From: JAHRAW01 sp965243285
GTDB lineage: Bacteria > Pseudomonadota > Gammaproteobacteria > Arenicellales > Poriferihabitantaceae
Reading direction: 5' to 3'
Assembly (NCBI GenBank): GCA_965243285.1
Contig: OZ251537.1
Coordinates: 930,001-994,000 of the forward strand
DNA: 64,000 bases
Part shown: positions 53,057 to 61,719 of the stretch, piece by piece
Position numbering within the stretch: position 1 is the stretch's first letter
Layout: each line of letters starts with the position of its first letter
Made by a program: the position numbers and the translations under genes
Notes under the pieces: generated by a model
What the model was told of the DNA's origin: nothing
What the model saw: the letters and a program-made list of their open reading frames with translations, nothing else
The model's database searches: none

Positions 53057-55765
53057 ATGCTTGAGGGGTTGGTTGCAGTTGTGTTGGTGGCAGCGGTTGT
53101 GGCGATAGGCATCACTTTTCACATACAGCAAAAGGAGCAAGCAAAACAAGAAGCATTAGCGCATGCGCTGGCGCGTATTGCGGGCGGTGAATACCTGAAT
53201 TGGTCGAAGGCAAAGCGGTTTTTTGCGAGCAGAGACAACCCGTACTCAATGGATGGTGGGGATGGTGGGGAGCATAAGGAATATAGGGTTGAAGAGGATG
53301 CTGGCATTTATGAAGCCGGCATTTCGGTAAGCGACCGCGATTCAATAAACACACTCAACCAACAATTTGTCGCCAGGCGCTTGCTTGAATCCAGCGACTT
53401 GTTCGAAAAATTAGAGTTGACCGATGCGCAACGCCTGGCCGTGGTGCGCGACGAAGACGCCAACCTAATAAACGCCGGCGCCGGGGCCGGTAAAACACGC
53501 ACCATACTCAGCAAAGTTGAATATATCATCGCCCATGGCTTGGCCGGCCCGGCGGAAATTTTGATTGCGGTTTATAACAAAAGAACCGAACAAGAAATTA
53601 GTAAAAAAATCGAAAAAATCCATGCGGATATTACCGTGTCAACCTTCCACTCGCTGGGGCTGAAAATTATAAAACAGGTTGAAAGCGAGCGCGTTAATAT
53701 CAGCAAACTTGCCACGGACGATAAAAGTTTAGGGCATTTTTTGTCCGACATGGTACGCCGATTGCTAAAAAAACGCGCTACCATTGATTTTTTTGTGGAG
53801 TTTTTTTCTACGCACTATGTGGAAGGAGATCCAAAAGAAGGCATTAAAACCCAAGAGGAGTATTTGCTAAAAATTAGCTATGTGGAAATGCGAAGCCTCA
53901 ATGGCGAACAACTTAAAAGCCATGAAGAAGTTCAGATAGCCAACTGGTTGATTTTGAACGGCATAAACTGGGAGTATGAAAGGGACTACCCGCACAATAA
54001 AAGCAAAAAACAACATAAACCGGATTTTTATTTGCCGGATTATGATTTGTGGATTGAACACTTTGGCATCGATGAAAATGGCAATACTGCACCTGGAGTC
54101 GATAAAGAAAAATATAATGAAACAATGAAATGGAAGCGTAGCGTGCACGCCGAAAATGAAACCAAACTGGTTGAAACTTACAGCCATGAAGCAAAATCGC
54201 CGGGCGGTTTGCCAGCGGCATTAGACAAAAAATTAACCGAATATGGCGTCAAAAAAGGCCCCGTTACAGATAAAGGAATAGATAAGTTGGTGGAGACAAG
54301 TTTTAAGCCAGAATCTAATTTTGTAAAGATGGTAAAGCAATTTCTTGCCATTGCTAAGGAAAATAAACTCAGCGAACAAATATTAGGCAAGCGCGCAACA
54401 TCCGCCAGAGATTGGGCATTTTTGGCTTTATTTGGTTTATTTAGAAATCACTATGAAAAAACGCTGGCGGAAAATGCCGAAATTGATTTCACCGATATGA
54501 TCGTGCGCGGCGCGAAGTATGTGGAAAATGGGCAGTATCAATCCGGCTATAAATATATTTTGGTGGATGAATATCAAGATATAACCAAAGTGCGGTTGGA
54601 ATTTTTGCGCGCTATGCAACGTCAAGTAACAGACTGCCGAATATTTTGCGTGGGCGATGATTGGCAATCTATTTATCAATTCCAAGGCGCAAACGTCGAG
54701 CTGATTACCCACTTTGAAAATTATGTTAGCGCCATGCAACGCACCGATTTAGATCAAACCTTTCGTTATAGCCAAAAAATCAGCGATTTTAGTAGTATTT
54801 TTGTTACCCAAAACCCGGCCCAACTCAAAAAACAAATTCACTCGCAAATTGCTTCCGCTGAAGAAGAAAGACCGATAAAAATCATCTACCACGATGAGAA
54901 AAACCAACGCGAAAAATTAACAAAAATTATCGATGTGATTGCTGACCAAGCGCGCGATGGGAGGCAAAAATGTTTTGTTTTGGGGCGTTATAATCACAAC
55001 AAACCGGATGCTTGGCAAGAGCTAGCGCGCTATGCAAAATTAAAAGCCATTGATATGGAGTTCAGCACCATTCATAAATCCAAAGGCTCGGAAGCCGATT
55101 GGGTTATCGTTGTGGAAAATAAATCAGCGCTGAAAGGTCATAATTTTCCAGCCAATACGCAAAATGACCCGGTGCTGAAAATGGCGCAACCGGAGATGGA
55201 GCATTTTCCTAATGCTGAAGAACGGCGGCTTTTTTATGTGGCGATTACACGCACCAAGCGCGGTGTTTTTTTATTAGCGCCGAGCGGACAAGCATCCACC
55301 TTCATTCGTGAAATTTGCCCGCCGCTGAATCAAAATCTTAATCAAAAAACAGATGCGCAGGTGATTGATTATAGTCTGTTTGTGGAGGCTGAAAAACATG
55401 CGCATTCAACGCCGCTTTTTTGCCCCGAGTGCAAGGGGCAAACGATTCGAAAAAAATTCATAAACGGCGATAAATTTTTCTACGCTTGCGCGCATTTTCC
55501 CGCTTGCAAAGGCGTATTGCCCAGGTGCGCTAATGAAAATTGCGACGCCGCCATCGATTTGACCGGGGTACAACATGCAGATACCTATCAATGCGAATGC
55601 GGACATCCATCCAGAATTTGCCCACGATGCCGGGCCGGCATTTTGCTTGAAAAGGCCAGTGTGTACGGCAAGTTTTGGGGATGTTCGCGCTTCCCCATTA
55701 CCCAATGCCGCTATCAGGAAAAGATAGTTCCACAAACCAACGCCAGCGCTAATCACACCCCATGA
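53057..55765 (+). CDS. UvrD/HelD-type SF1 helicase with embedded nuclease domain and C-terminal zinc fingers
   Basis: 902 residues. An N-terminal hydrophobic segment (LVAVVLVAAVVAIGITFHI) may be a membrane anchor. Walker A LINAGAGAGKTRTIL is near residue 140, the inserted nuclease-like region shows IANWLILNGINWEYERDY, HKPDFYLPDYDLWIEHFG near 320-340, and the helicase Walker B KYILVDEYQDITKVRLEFLRAM near 500. GDDWQSIYQFQGANVE and STIHKSKGSEADWVIVVENK follow. Two topoisomerase-type zinc ribbons close it (CPECKGQTIRKKF...CAHFPACKG and CPRCRAGILLEKAS...CSRFPITQC). Related to HelD-like helicases, but the nuclease insertion suggests a defence or repair role. Complete. Confidence 0.85.
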   Translation: MLEGLVAVVLVAAVVAIGITFHIQQKEQAKQEALAHALARIAGGEYLNWSKAKRFFASRDNPYSMDGGDGGEHKEYRVEEDAGIYEAGISVSDRDSINTLNQQFVARRLLESSDLFEKLELTDAQRLAVVRDEDANLINAGAGAGKTRTILSKVEYIIAHGLAGPAEILIAVYNKRTEQEISKKIEKIHADITVSTFHSLGLKIIKQVESERVNISKLATDDKSLGHFLSDMVRRLLKKRATIDFFVEFFSTHYVEGDPKEGIKTQEEYLLKISYVEMRSLNGEQLKSHEEVQIANWLILNGINWEYERDYPHNKSKKQHKPDFYLPDYDLWIEHFGIDENGNTAPGVDKEKYNETMKWKRSVHAENETKLVETYSHEAKSPGGLPAALDKKLTEYGVKKGPVTDKGIDKLVETSFKPESNFVKMVKQFLAIAKENKLSEQILGKRATSARDWAFLALFGLFRNHYEKTLAENAEIDFTDMIVRGAKYVENGQYQSGYKYILVDEYQDITKVRLEFLRAMQRQVTDCRIFCVGDDWQSIYQFQGANVELITHFENYVSAMQRTDLDQTFRYSQKISDFSSIFVTQNPAQLKKQIHSQIASAEEERPIKIIYHDEKNQREKLTKIIDVIADQARDGRQKCFVLGRYNHNKPDAWQELARYAKLKAIDMEFSTIHKSKGSEADWVIVVENKSALKGHNFPANTQNDPVLKMAQPEMEHFPNAEERRLFYVAITRTKRGVFLLAPSGQASTFIREICPPLNQNLNQKTDAQVIDYSLFVEAEKHAHSTPLFCPECKGQTIRKKFINGDKFFYACAHFPACKGVLPRCANENCDAAIDLTGVQHADTYQCECGHPSRICPRCRAGILLEKASVYGKFWGCSRFPITQCRYQEKIVPQTNASANHTP

Positions 55766-56083
55766 ACGAAGCATTAATCGCTATATTTGAGAAATTCGAT
55801 GATATATTGGCTAGGTTGAAAAGATCTAATTTTTAAGTTCGCATCATGCGCATAATCGATAAAACCGAAAACCAGCCAGGTAAATATTTATAAAAATTAT
55901 AGCAGTGGTGCATAAAGCACAAGAGGGCGGCTATTGGACCGAGGTGCCTTCTATTCCCGGTTGCGTGACCCAAGGCGATTCATACGATGAACTATCAATC
56001 TGAATGAAGCAGTGGAAGGTTGTTTGTCGGTGGAGGTGCGGGATATTGTGCTTTTCGACCAAGAAGGGGTGATGCAAACTTAG
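55762..56083 (+). pseudogene. Decayed copies of the two hicB genes
   Basis: ATGAACGAAGCATTAATCGC at 55762 aligns with the start of the HicB gene at 52314, then decays. From about 55890, AAAATTATAGCAGTGGTGCA + TAAAGCACAAGAGGGCGGC follows the start of the HicB gene at 52752 (HKAQEGGYWTEVPSIPGCVTQGDS), ending with a shifted frame. The intervening hicA part is deleted. So the helicase gene is flanked by an intact and a decayed copy of the same HicB module. Confidence 0.75.
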
Positions 56084-56185
56084 CACCCACATCAAAATCG
56101 CGGTGTTTTTTGGTAGGCATGTTGATTTGGCGATTAAAAAAACGGGGCGGCAACCTTCGTCACCGCCCGCCGTTGCCGCTTGGCT

Positions 56186-57205
56186 TTAACTTCCAATGTC
56201 GTCCGGCCAGATAGCGCAAATGGTTTTTGCAATACTTTTGCTGCGGGCGGTGACATTGTCGATATCCCACTCCATGTTTTCCTGGCCGATGTTTTCGGTC
56301 ATGGTTAAATTGCAGCGCCGCAAATGATCCTTTGCGCCATCACCTTTTTCGCCAACCCACGGGTTGTTGGATTTGCTGGAATTACGCCTGACGGACATGG
56401 GGGTTAAATTGCCGATGGTATGCAGTCGGCTAGCCACGACATCGTCCGAGAAATTTTTGTCGTTAAGATATTTCTGCCAAGTTGTTCCCTTCCAACCTTG
56501 CGGAATGATGTGGTCTGCGGTCAATTTGCCAATACCAGTGACTTCATCATCAGGGTCGGCTAATTTCAATGCCAACGCATCAAAGATGTAGATGAGGTAT
56601 TTCTTCTGTTGCGATTTAAAAATCGGATGGCTCAAGCAACCCTCTTTAACATCGCTGTTTTTGGGGAACACAGCAGCCGTACTTTTCAGGTCATGCAAAT
56701 ATTTTTTCAATTTACTGTAATCGGGAGTTTTGCCGAGTACTTTGCAAATGGTAGGTGATTAGCCTTTGTTGAAACTTTTATCGGTCAACCCACACACTGC
56801 GCGCCGCATAACATAACTCTCAAGCAAGCGAATCATCCGCTGCTTTTCTTCAGCAACCAGATTGCTGTCAATAATTACAAAAATCGCTGACGCCATATCC
56901 AGGTTTTTGCATTGGCTATGCATAAACCAACCGAACTCAAAACCGTCGGCAACCGGGTTTCTGCTACCCGGACAACCCACTAAATATTTGTAGGTTGGTA
57001 CATAGGTGGATATTTCGGCGATTTCGTTTTCCACATCCACTATCATACCGCCTTTGTCGTATTTTCCTTTGGGAATTATATGGTTGTTGACCCAACAATA
57101 AAAAACCGCTTGCATTACCCCAAAAACCCTAACCAAGCATACTTCACGCAACGCTATAAAATCGGCGTGAAATAAGGATTGGGGCAACAAGTATATAATT
57201 CCCAT
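56186..57205 (-). pseudogene. DUF262/DUF1524 (GmrSD-type) restriction-like protein, truncated and with an in-frame stop
   Basis: Reading from about 57120: YCWVNNHIIPKGKYDKGGMIVDVENEIAEI, then a stop TAA at 56759-56761 in the same frame, then KVLGKTPDYSKLKKYLHDLK and the DUF1524 HNH region LTADHIIPQGW with LHTIGNLTPMSVRRNSSKSNN. The N-terminal nucleotide-binding DUF262 half is missing; the apparent start (MGIIYLLPQSLFHAD) is mobile-element sequence similar to 44031-44233. It was once a type IV-like modification-dependent restriction enzyme or relative, now dead. Confidence 0.75.
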
Positions 57206-57237
57206 GTGTAAGGTTCACTTTTTTAGTTAATAAGACA

Positions 57238-57570
57238 GGGGGTTATCTATCTAAATCCCCATTATTAGGTTGCTAGTTGGGGGTGATTTTGTTTTTTGCC
57301 TTTAATTCTTCAACCCATCAGCCCAAATGGGGAAAAGGTAAAAATCAAAAATCAAAGGCAAAATCAAAGTCAAAATCAAGATCAAAATCAAACGCCCCCC
57401 CACCAAAACTGGCTGAGAAGACGCCAGTTTTGGCTCCCCCCATGGGTGGAGCAAAGCCTTGAACAGCAAAAGAAACATCAAAATCAAAATCAAAAGCGAA
57501 AGTCAAAATCAAAAGCAGAATCAAAAACAACAGCAACAGCAACAGCCAAAACAAAAGCCAAAACTACTAC
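57238..57570 (-). repeat. Family A element, copy 10 (about 335 bp, one end missing)
   Basis: Left end GGGGGTTATCTATCTAAATC + CCCATTATTAGGTTGCTA matches the inverse of the right end of copy 2. Then the centre TTTAATTCTTCAACCCATCA, A/C arm, an inverted AAAACTGGC core (about 57400-57440) and another A/C arm to about 57570. Right end absent. Confidence 0.7.
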
Positions 57571-57638
57571 CTTGACTCATTCCCTATGACGGGGAAATTG
57601 CTTTATGCTGTAATCCATTTTTGGGCGAGGGGATTTGT

Positions 57639-58820
57639 ATGAAAGCGACCGACACCACGCGTATTCTGAGCGACTTGATTGGGTTTGACACTACGAGTTG
57701 CGATTCTAATTTGGCCTTGATTCATTATATAGGGGCGCTGTTGGATGACCGCGCTATCGATTATGAATTGACTTACGATGCGCAGCGCAATAAGGCGAAT
57801 TTGTTTGCCACTTTGGGCGGCGCGGAGGGTCCCGGGGTGGTGTTATCCGGGCATACGGATGTGGTGCCGGTGGCCGGGCAGGCGTGGCGCAGCGATCCAT
57901 TTGCGGTGCGCATCGCTGGCGGGCGGTTATACGGGCGCGGCAGTTGCGATATGAAGGGTTTTATCGCCATCTGCCTGGGCAAAATCGATGCCATTTTGGC
58001 GGCTAAATTAAAGACGCCGATTCACTTTGCGTTTTCGTATGATGAGGAGGTCGGTTGCGTTGGCGTGCAGGAGTTGCTGGCCGCATTAGCCAAGCGCGAG
58101 GTGCAACCTTATGCCTGCATCATCGGCGAGCCGACCAGCATGGGCGTGGTGCGCGCGCATAAGGGCATGCTGTCCAAGCGCTGTTGCGTGCGCGGGCGCG
58201 CGGCGCATTCATCGCTGGTGCATCAGGGGGTGAATGCGGTGGCCATGGCGGCCGAGACGATTAGTTTTATCAGCCGCTTGGCGCAGCGCATGGCAAGCGA
58301 TGGTCCCTTCGATGCTGGCTTTACGCCGCCGTATACCACCTTGCACGCTGGGGTGATTCACGGCGGCACGGTCAATAACATCATCCCCGATAAGTGCGAA
58401 TTTAGTTTTGAGATTCGCAATTTGCCAAACCATGAACCGCTGGCGTTGTTTGCTGAGGTGGAGGCCTATGTGGGCGAAAATTTGCTGCCGAAAATGCATG
58501 CGGTGTGTCCGCAAACCGGTTTTGATTGGCACACTGCTTCGGATTATCCCGGCATGGATACGCCGCCCGGCGATGCGGTGGTGGGCATGGTGTCGGCGCT
58601 GTTGGAGGGCGGCGGCGGTGGCCAGTCTGGCGCTGCCGGCGGCGCCGGCAAGGTGAGTTATGGCACCGAAGGCGGGCGGTTTCAGCGCGCTGGGGTGCCG
58701 ACGGTGATTTGCGGGCCCGGCTCCATCGAGCAAGCGCATAAGGCCGATGAGTATGTGGATTTATCGCAGTTGGCGGCTGGGGAAAAATTTATTGGCGACT
58801 TGATCGATTCATTGCCGTGA
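57639..58820 (+). CDS. argE: Acetylornithine deacetylase
   Basis: M20-family zinc hydrolase of arginine synthesis. MKATDTTRILSDLIGFDTTSCDSN, VVLSGHTDVVPV, LYGRGSCDMKGFIAICL (Asp), FSYDEEVGCVGVQELL (Glu-Glu), IIGEPTSMGVVRAHKGML and SYGTEGGRFQRAGVPTVICGPGSIEQAHKADEY with the late His. GAGGGGATTT lies just upstream of the ATG at 57639. A Gly-rich insertion (GGGGGQSGAAGGAG) occurs near the end. Length is near normal. Confidence 0.93.
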   Translation: MKATDTTRILSDLIGFDTTSCDSNLALIHYIGALLDDRAIDYELTYDAQRNKANLFATLGGAEGPGVVLSGHTDVVPVAGQAWRSDPFAVRIAGGRLYGRGSCDMKGFIAICLGKIDAILAAKLKTPIHFAFSYDEEVGCVGVQELLAALAKREVQPYACIIGEPTSMGVVRAHKGMLSKRCCVRGRAAHSSLVHQGVNAVAMAAETISFISRLAQRMASDGPFDAGFTPPYTTLHAGVIHGGTVNNIIPDKCEFSFEIRNLPNHEPLALFAEVEAYVGENLLPKMHAVCPQTGFDWHTASDYPGMDTPPGDAVVGMVSALLEGGGGGQSGAAGGAGKVSYGTEGGRFQRAGVPTVICGPGSIEQAHKADEYVDLSQLAAGEKFIGDLIDSLP

Positions 58821-59109
58821 GGGTGGATGTGGTGATGTCGGTGTTGAAAATTCCGATATTGATATTGAAAATGATGTCGATAATTTTGATGGTGGTGATA
58901 TTGATGTTGATAATGCCGATGTCGATGATGCCAATATTAAAAATGGCAATATCGAAACTATCGATATTAATAATGTCAATATTGATAATATCGATGTTAA
59001 TAATTCCAATATTAAAAATGGCAATATCGAAACTATCGATATTAATAATGTCAATTTTAATACCACCAATATCAATATCAATATCAACAATGCAGCCAAA
59101 AATAGCACC
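58821..59109. repeat. Low-complexity GATATT-rich array between argE and folKP
   Basis: Contains a perfect 50-bp direct repeat (58931-58980 and 59006-59055, offset 75 bp) within runs of GATATT, GATGTT, AATATT words. Long frames are open on both strands but only as Ile/Asp/Leu repeats. No promoter visible. Confidence 0.8.
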
Positions 59110-60468
59110 GTGACCATCTACCTCGGCCTCGGCGCCAACGCCGCCGATGATTCGCAACCGGCCCCCCCGGCTGGCAGCAGCGCCACGCCGGACACCCCCC
59201 CCGCCGACCCGCGCACGCGCAATTTAGAGCGCGCTATCGAGGCCTTAGTCGCCGCCGGATTTGCGCTACAAAAAGTCTCGCCGCTGGTGGAATCCCCCGC
59301 CCTGCTGCCGCCGCATGCCGACCCCAGCTGGCATAAACCGTACTTGAATTTGGCGGTGGCCGGCGATGCCCCCTGGCAGCCCGAGGAGGGCTTGGCCATC
59401 GTCAAGCGCATCGAGCGAGATTTAGGCCGCCGCCCCGGCCAGAAGTGGTCGCCGCGCACCATCGACATCGACCTGCTGCGTTGGCATGACCTACGGCTAA
59501 ATTCCGCCAAACTTACCCTGCCGCATGCCGATGAAAGCCGTCGCGATTTTGTGCTAACGCCGCTCATGCACCTGCAGCCGAATCTGCCCCTCGGCGCGCC
59601 TGGCGAGACCGCCTTCGCCCGCACCCAAACCATCGGCCCGATTCCGCTGTGGATGGCGATTATCAATCTCACCCCGGATTCCTTCTCCGACGGCAATAGT
59701 TGGCGCAACCTGGACGAATTGGACGCCTATGTGGGCAAATTAATCGCCCGCAATGTGCAGATAATAGATGTCGGCGCCGAATCCACCCGCCCCGGCGGCG
59801 AAACATTGAGCGCCGCCGACGAGTGGTCGCGATTACAGCCCGCATTGGCGCGCATCGCCGCGCAGCTGGCTGGCCACCACATCAAACCATGGCTGTCGAT
59901 AGATAGCCGCCGCGCCGCCATCATCGATAAAGCACTGCCCTATGGCCTCGATATTATCAACGATGTAAGCGGCCTCGCCGACCCGGAAATGATAGCCGTG
60001 GCGCGCGCCAGCGGCTGCCAAGTGGTCGCCATGCATAGCATGAGCGCGCCGGTGAATGCGGCCCTAAACCTGCCAGCCGCGGTCGATGATGCGGATGCCA
60101 CCACCCAACTGCGGCGCTGGGCTGAGCAAAAAATGGAGGGCTGGGCGCGCGCCGGCCTCGACCTCAACCGCATCATCTTAGACCCCGGCATCGGCTTCGG
60201 CAAAAGCGCCACGCAAGCCCTGCACCTGCTAGCGCATTGCCGAGATTTACGCGCCGTCGGGCTGCGCCTCGCAGTCGGGCATTCGCGCAAATCCTTTATG
60301 GCCGCCATGAGCGCCGCCCGCCGGCCGCCGCAACGCGATTTGGAAACCCTCGGCATATCGTTGGCGCTGTGCCAACAAGGCGTGGACATCATCCGCACCC
60401 ACGCGCCGTTTATGCATCAACGCGCCTACCTCGCCTGGGCGCATGTGGGCGGTGCAGCCGGCGCTTGA
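59110..60468 (+). CDS. FolK-FolP fusion (HPPK plus dihydropteroate synthase)
   Basis: 452 residues from GTG. The N-terminal HPPK part (MTIYLGLGANAADDSQP, RNLERAIEALVAAGFALQKVSPLVESPAL, DIDLLRWHD, LPHADESRRDFVLTPL) is continuous with DHPS (NLTPDSFSDGNSWRNLDELDAYVGKLI, IIDVGAESTRPGGETLS, SIDSRRAAIIDKAL, INDVSGLADPEM, RIILDPGIGFGKS, AVGHSRKSFMAAM, IIRTHAPFMHQRA). Domain order K-P in one chain is found mainly in some eukaryotes and a few bacteria. It follows an argE and a long low-complexity repeat. Confidence 0.92.
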   Translation: MTIYLGLGANAADDSQPAPPAGSSATPDTPPADPRTRNLERAIEALVAAGFALQKVSPLVESPALLPPHADPSWHKPYLNLAVAGDAPWQPEEGLAIVKRIERDLGRRPGQKWSPRTIDIDLLRWHDLRLNSAKLTLPHADESRRDFVLTPLMHLQPNLPLGAPGETAFARTQTIGPIPLWMAIINLTPDSFSDGNSWRNLDELDAYVGKLIARNVQIIDVGAESTRPGGETLSAADEWSRLQPALARIAAQLAGHHIKPWLSIDSRRAAIIDKALPYGLDIINDVSGLADPEMIAVARASGCQVVAMHSMSAPVNAALNLPAAVDDADATTQLRRWAEQKMEGWARAGLDLNRIILDPGIGFGKSATQALHLLAHCRDLRAVGLRLAVGHSRKSFMAAMSAARRPPQRDLETLGISLALCQQGVDIIRTHAPFMHQRAYLAWAHVGGAAGA

Positions 60469-60759
60469 TAATGCGTGGTATTGGTATTAAAATCAGCCAG
60501 CGCCATGGGGGTTATGATTGGGGTTATGATTGTTCGCCAATTTTTATGATGCTAATGAGAGTTTGCTAATGGGTGTTAATTAATATGTTCAATAAACCAA
60601 ACGCATTAATCGTTAATTAACTATCGATAGTAACAATATTGATGATCATGTTTTTTAATGGCCATGCTTAATTACGCGCCATGTTTTTTTAACACCATGG
60701 CGTTCGCTAATCATGTTATAGCCCACCACCCATCCCGAGTCACAAGTGAGGAATTGACC
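60469..60759. other. Gap before the aldehyde-oxidoreductase-type cluster
   Basis: About 290 bp, AT-richer near its right half (ATTAATATGTTCAATAAACC, TAATTAACTATCGATAGTAA). It may hold the promoter of the next gene, but no clear -35/-10 pair could be placed. No gene seen. Confidence 0.35.
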
Positions 60760-61239
60760 ATGCAACGATCTCTTTACATGGACGCCGATAAATGCACCGG
60801 CTGCCTGCAATGCGAAATGGCATGCTCGTATGAGCAAGAGGGCGTGTTCAACCCGGCCAAATCGCGCATTAAGGTATTCACATTTCATGACGAAGGGCGC
60901 TTCGTGCCGTATACCTGCACGCAATGCGATGAAGCGTGGTGCATGTCGGCCTGCCCGGTGGACGCCATCACCATGAACAAACAAACCGGCGCCATGGAAG
61001 TGAATGAGGCCACCTGCGTCGGCTGCAAGGTGTGCACCATCGCCTGTCCGTTCGGCACCGTGAATTACAACCAAGACAGCGGCAAGGTCATCAAATGCGA
61101 CCTCTGCGGCGGCGACCCAGCATGCGCCAAGGCCTGCCCCACCGCCGCCATCACCTACCTCGACGCCGACGCCACCGGGCTGGATAAAATGCGCGCCTGG
61201 GCGGCCAAAACCGACAATGCAGCGGCCGCCGGTGGTTGA
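60760..61239 (+). CDS. Four-cluster ferredoxin-like protein, AOR electron-transfer subunit-like (AorA type)
   Basis: 159 residues, start preceded by GTGAGGAATTGACC. Four CxxCxxCxxxC-like motifs: CTGCLQCEMAC, CTQCDEAWCMSACP, CVGCKVCTIACP, CDLCGGDPACAKACP. This is the pattern of electron-transfer subunits of molybdenum or tungsten aldehyde:ferredoxin oxidoreductases and DMSO-reductase-type enzymes. The next genes (FAD oxidoreductase, MoaD-like, moaA) fit the AOR type, but a catalytic subunit gene is absent; a family A element lies there. The frame extends upstream to 60658, but the family start is here. Confidence 0.82.
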   Translation: MQRSLYMDADKCTGCLQCEMACSYEQEGVFNPAKSRIKVFTFHDEGRFVPYTCTQCDEAWCMSACPVDAITMNKQTGAMEVNEATCVGCKVCTIACPFGTVNYNQDSGKVIKCDLCGGDPACAKACPTAAITYLDADATGLDKMRAWAAKTDNAAAAGG

Positions 61240-61697
61240 TTTTGATTTTGATTTTGGCTGTGGCTTTTGATTTGGCTTTGGCTTTGGCTTTTCGCCTTTA
61301 GTCTTTAGCTCCCCCCCTTGCTTTTTCGGGAGGGGGAGCCAAAACTGGCAGTTTCATCGCCAGTTTTGGTGGGGGGGATATCTTTACTGTTAGGTTTTAC
61401 TTGAGATTTTTGATTTTTCGTTTTTTCTTTAAATTTCCACCCTAGCTGCCACAAAATGATGAGTTAAAAATCAACATCAACATCAACATCAACATCAACA
61501 GAAAAATCAAAGTCAAAAGCCAACATCAATAGCGAAAAGCAACATCAAGATCAAAATCAAACGCACCCCCCACCAAAACTGGCGATGAGGCCGCCAGTTT
61601 TGGCTCCCCCCTAAAAAGATAGGGTGGAGCAAAGCCTTAACAGCCAAAACCAAAACCAAAACCAAAACCAAAACCAAAGCCAACAGCAAACCCACCC
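61240..61697 (+). repeat. Family A element, copy 11 (about 458 bp, ends eroded)
   Basis: G/T arm (GATTTTGATTTTGGCTGTGG), a core with AAAACTGGCAG...CGCCAGTTTT (61344-61365), the alternate centre GTTAGGTTTTACTTGAGATT shared with copy 3, A/C arm (AACATCAACATCAACATCAA), inverted AAAACTGGCG core (about 61575-61610) and a final AAAACCAAAACC arm. Fills the space between the ferredoxin-like and FAD-protein genes. Confidence 0.75.
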
Positions 61698-61719
61698 ACG
61701 GCCCCATTAACATACGCGC

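Noticed and set aside
58809..59117. Long hydrophobic or Ile/Asp-rich ORFs on both strands
   Set aside because: Produced by GATATT-type repeats; no start signal, no conserved domain.
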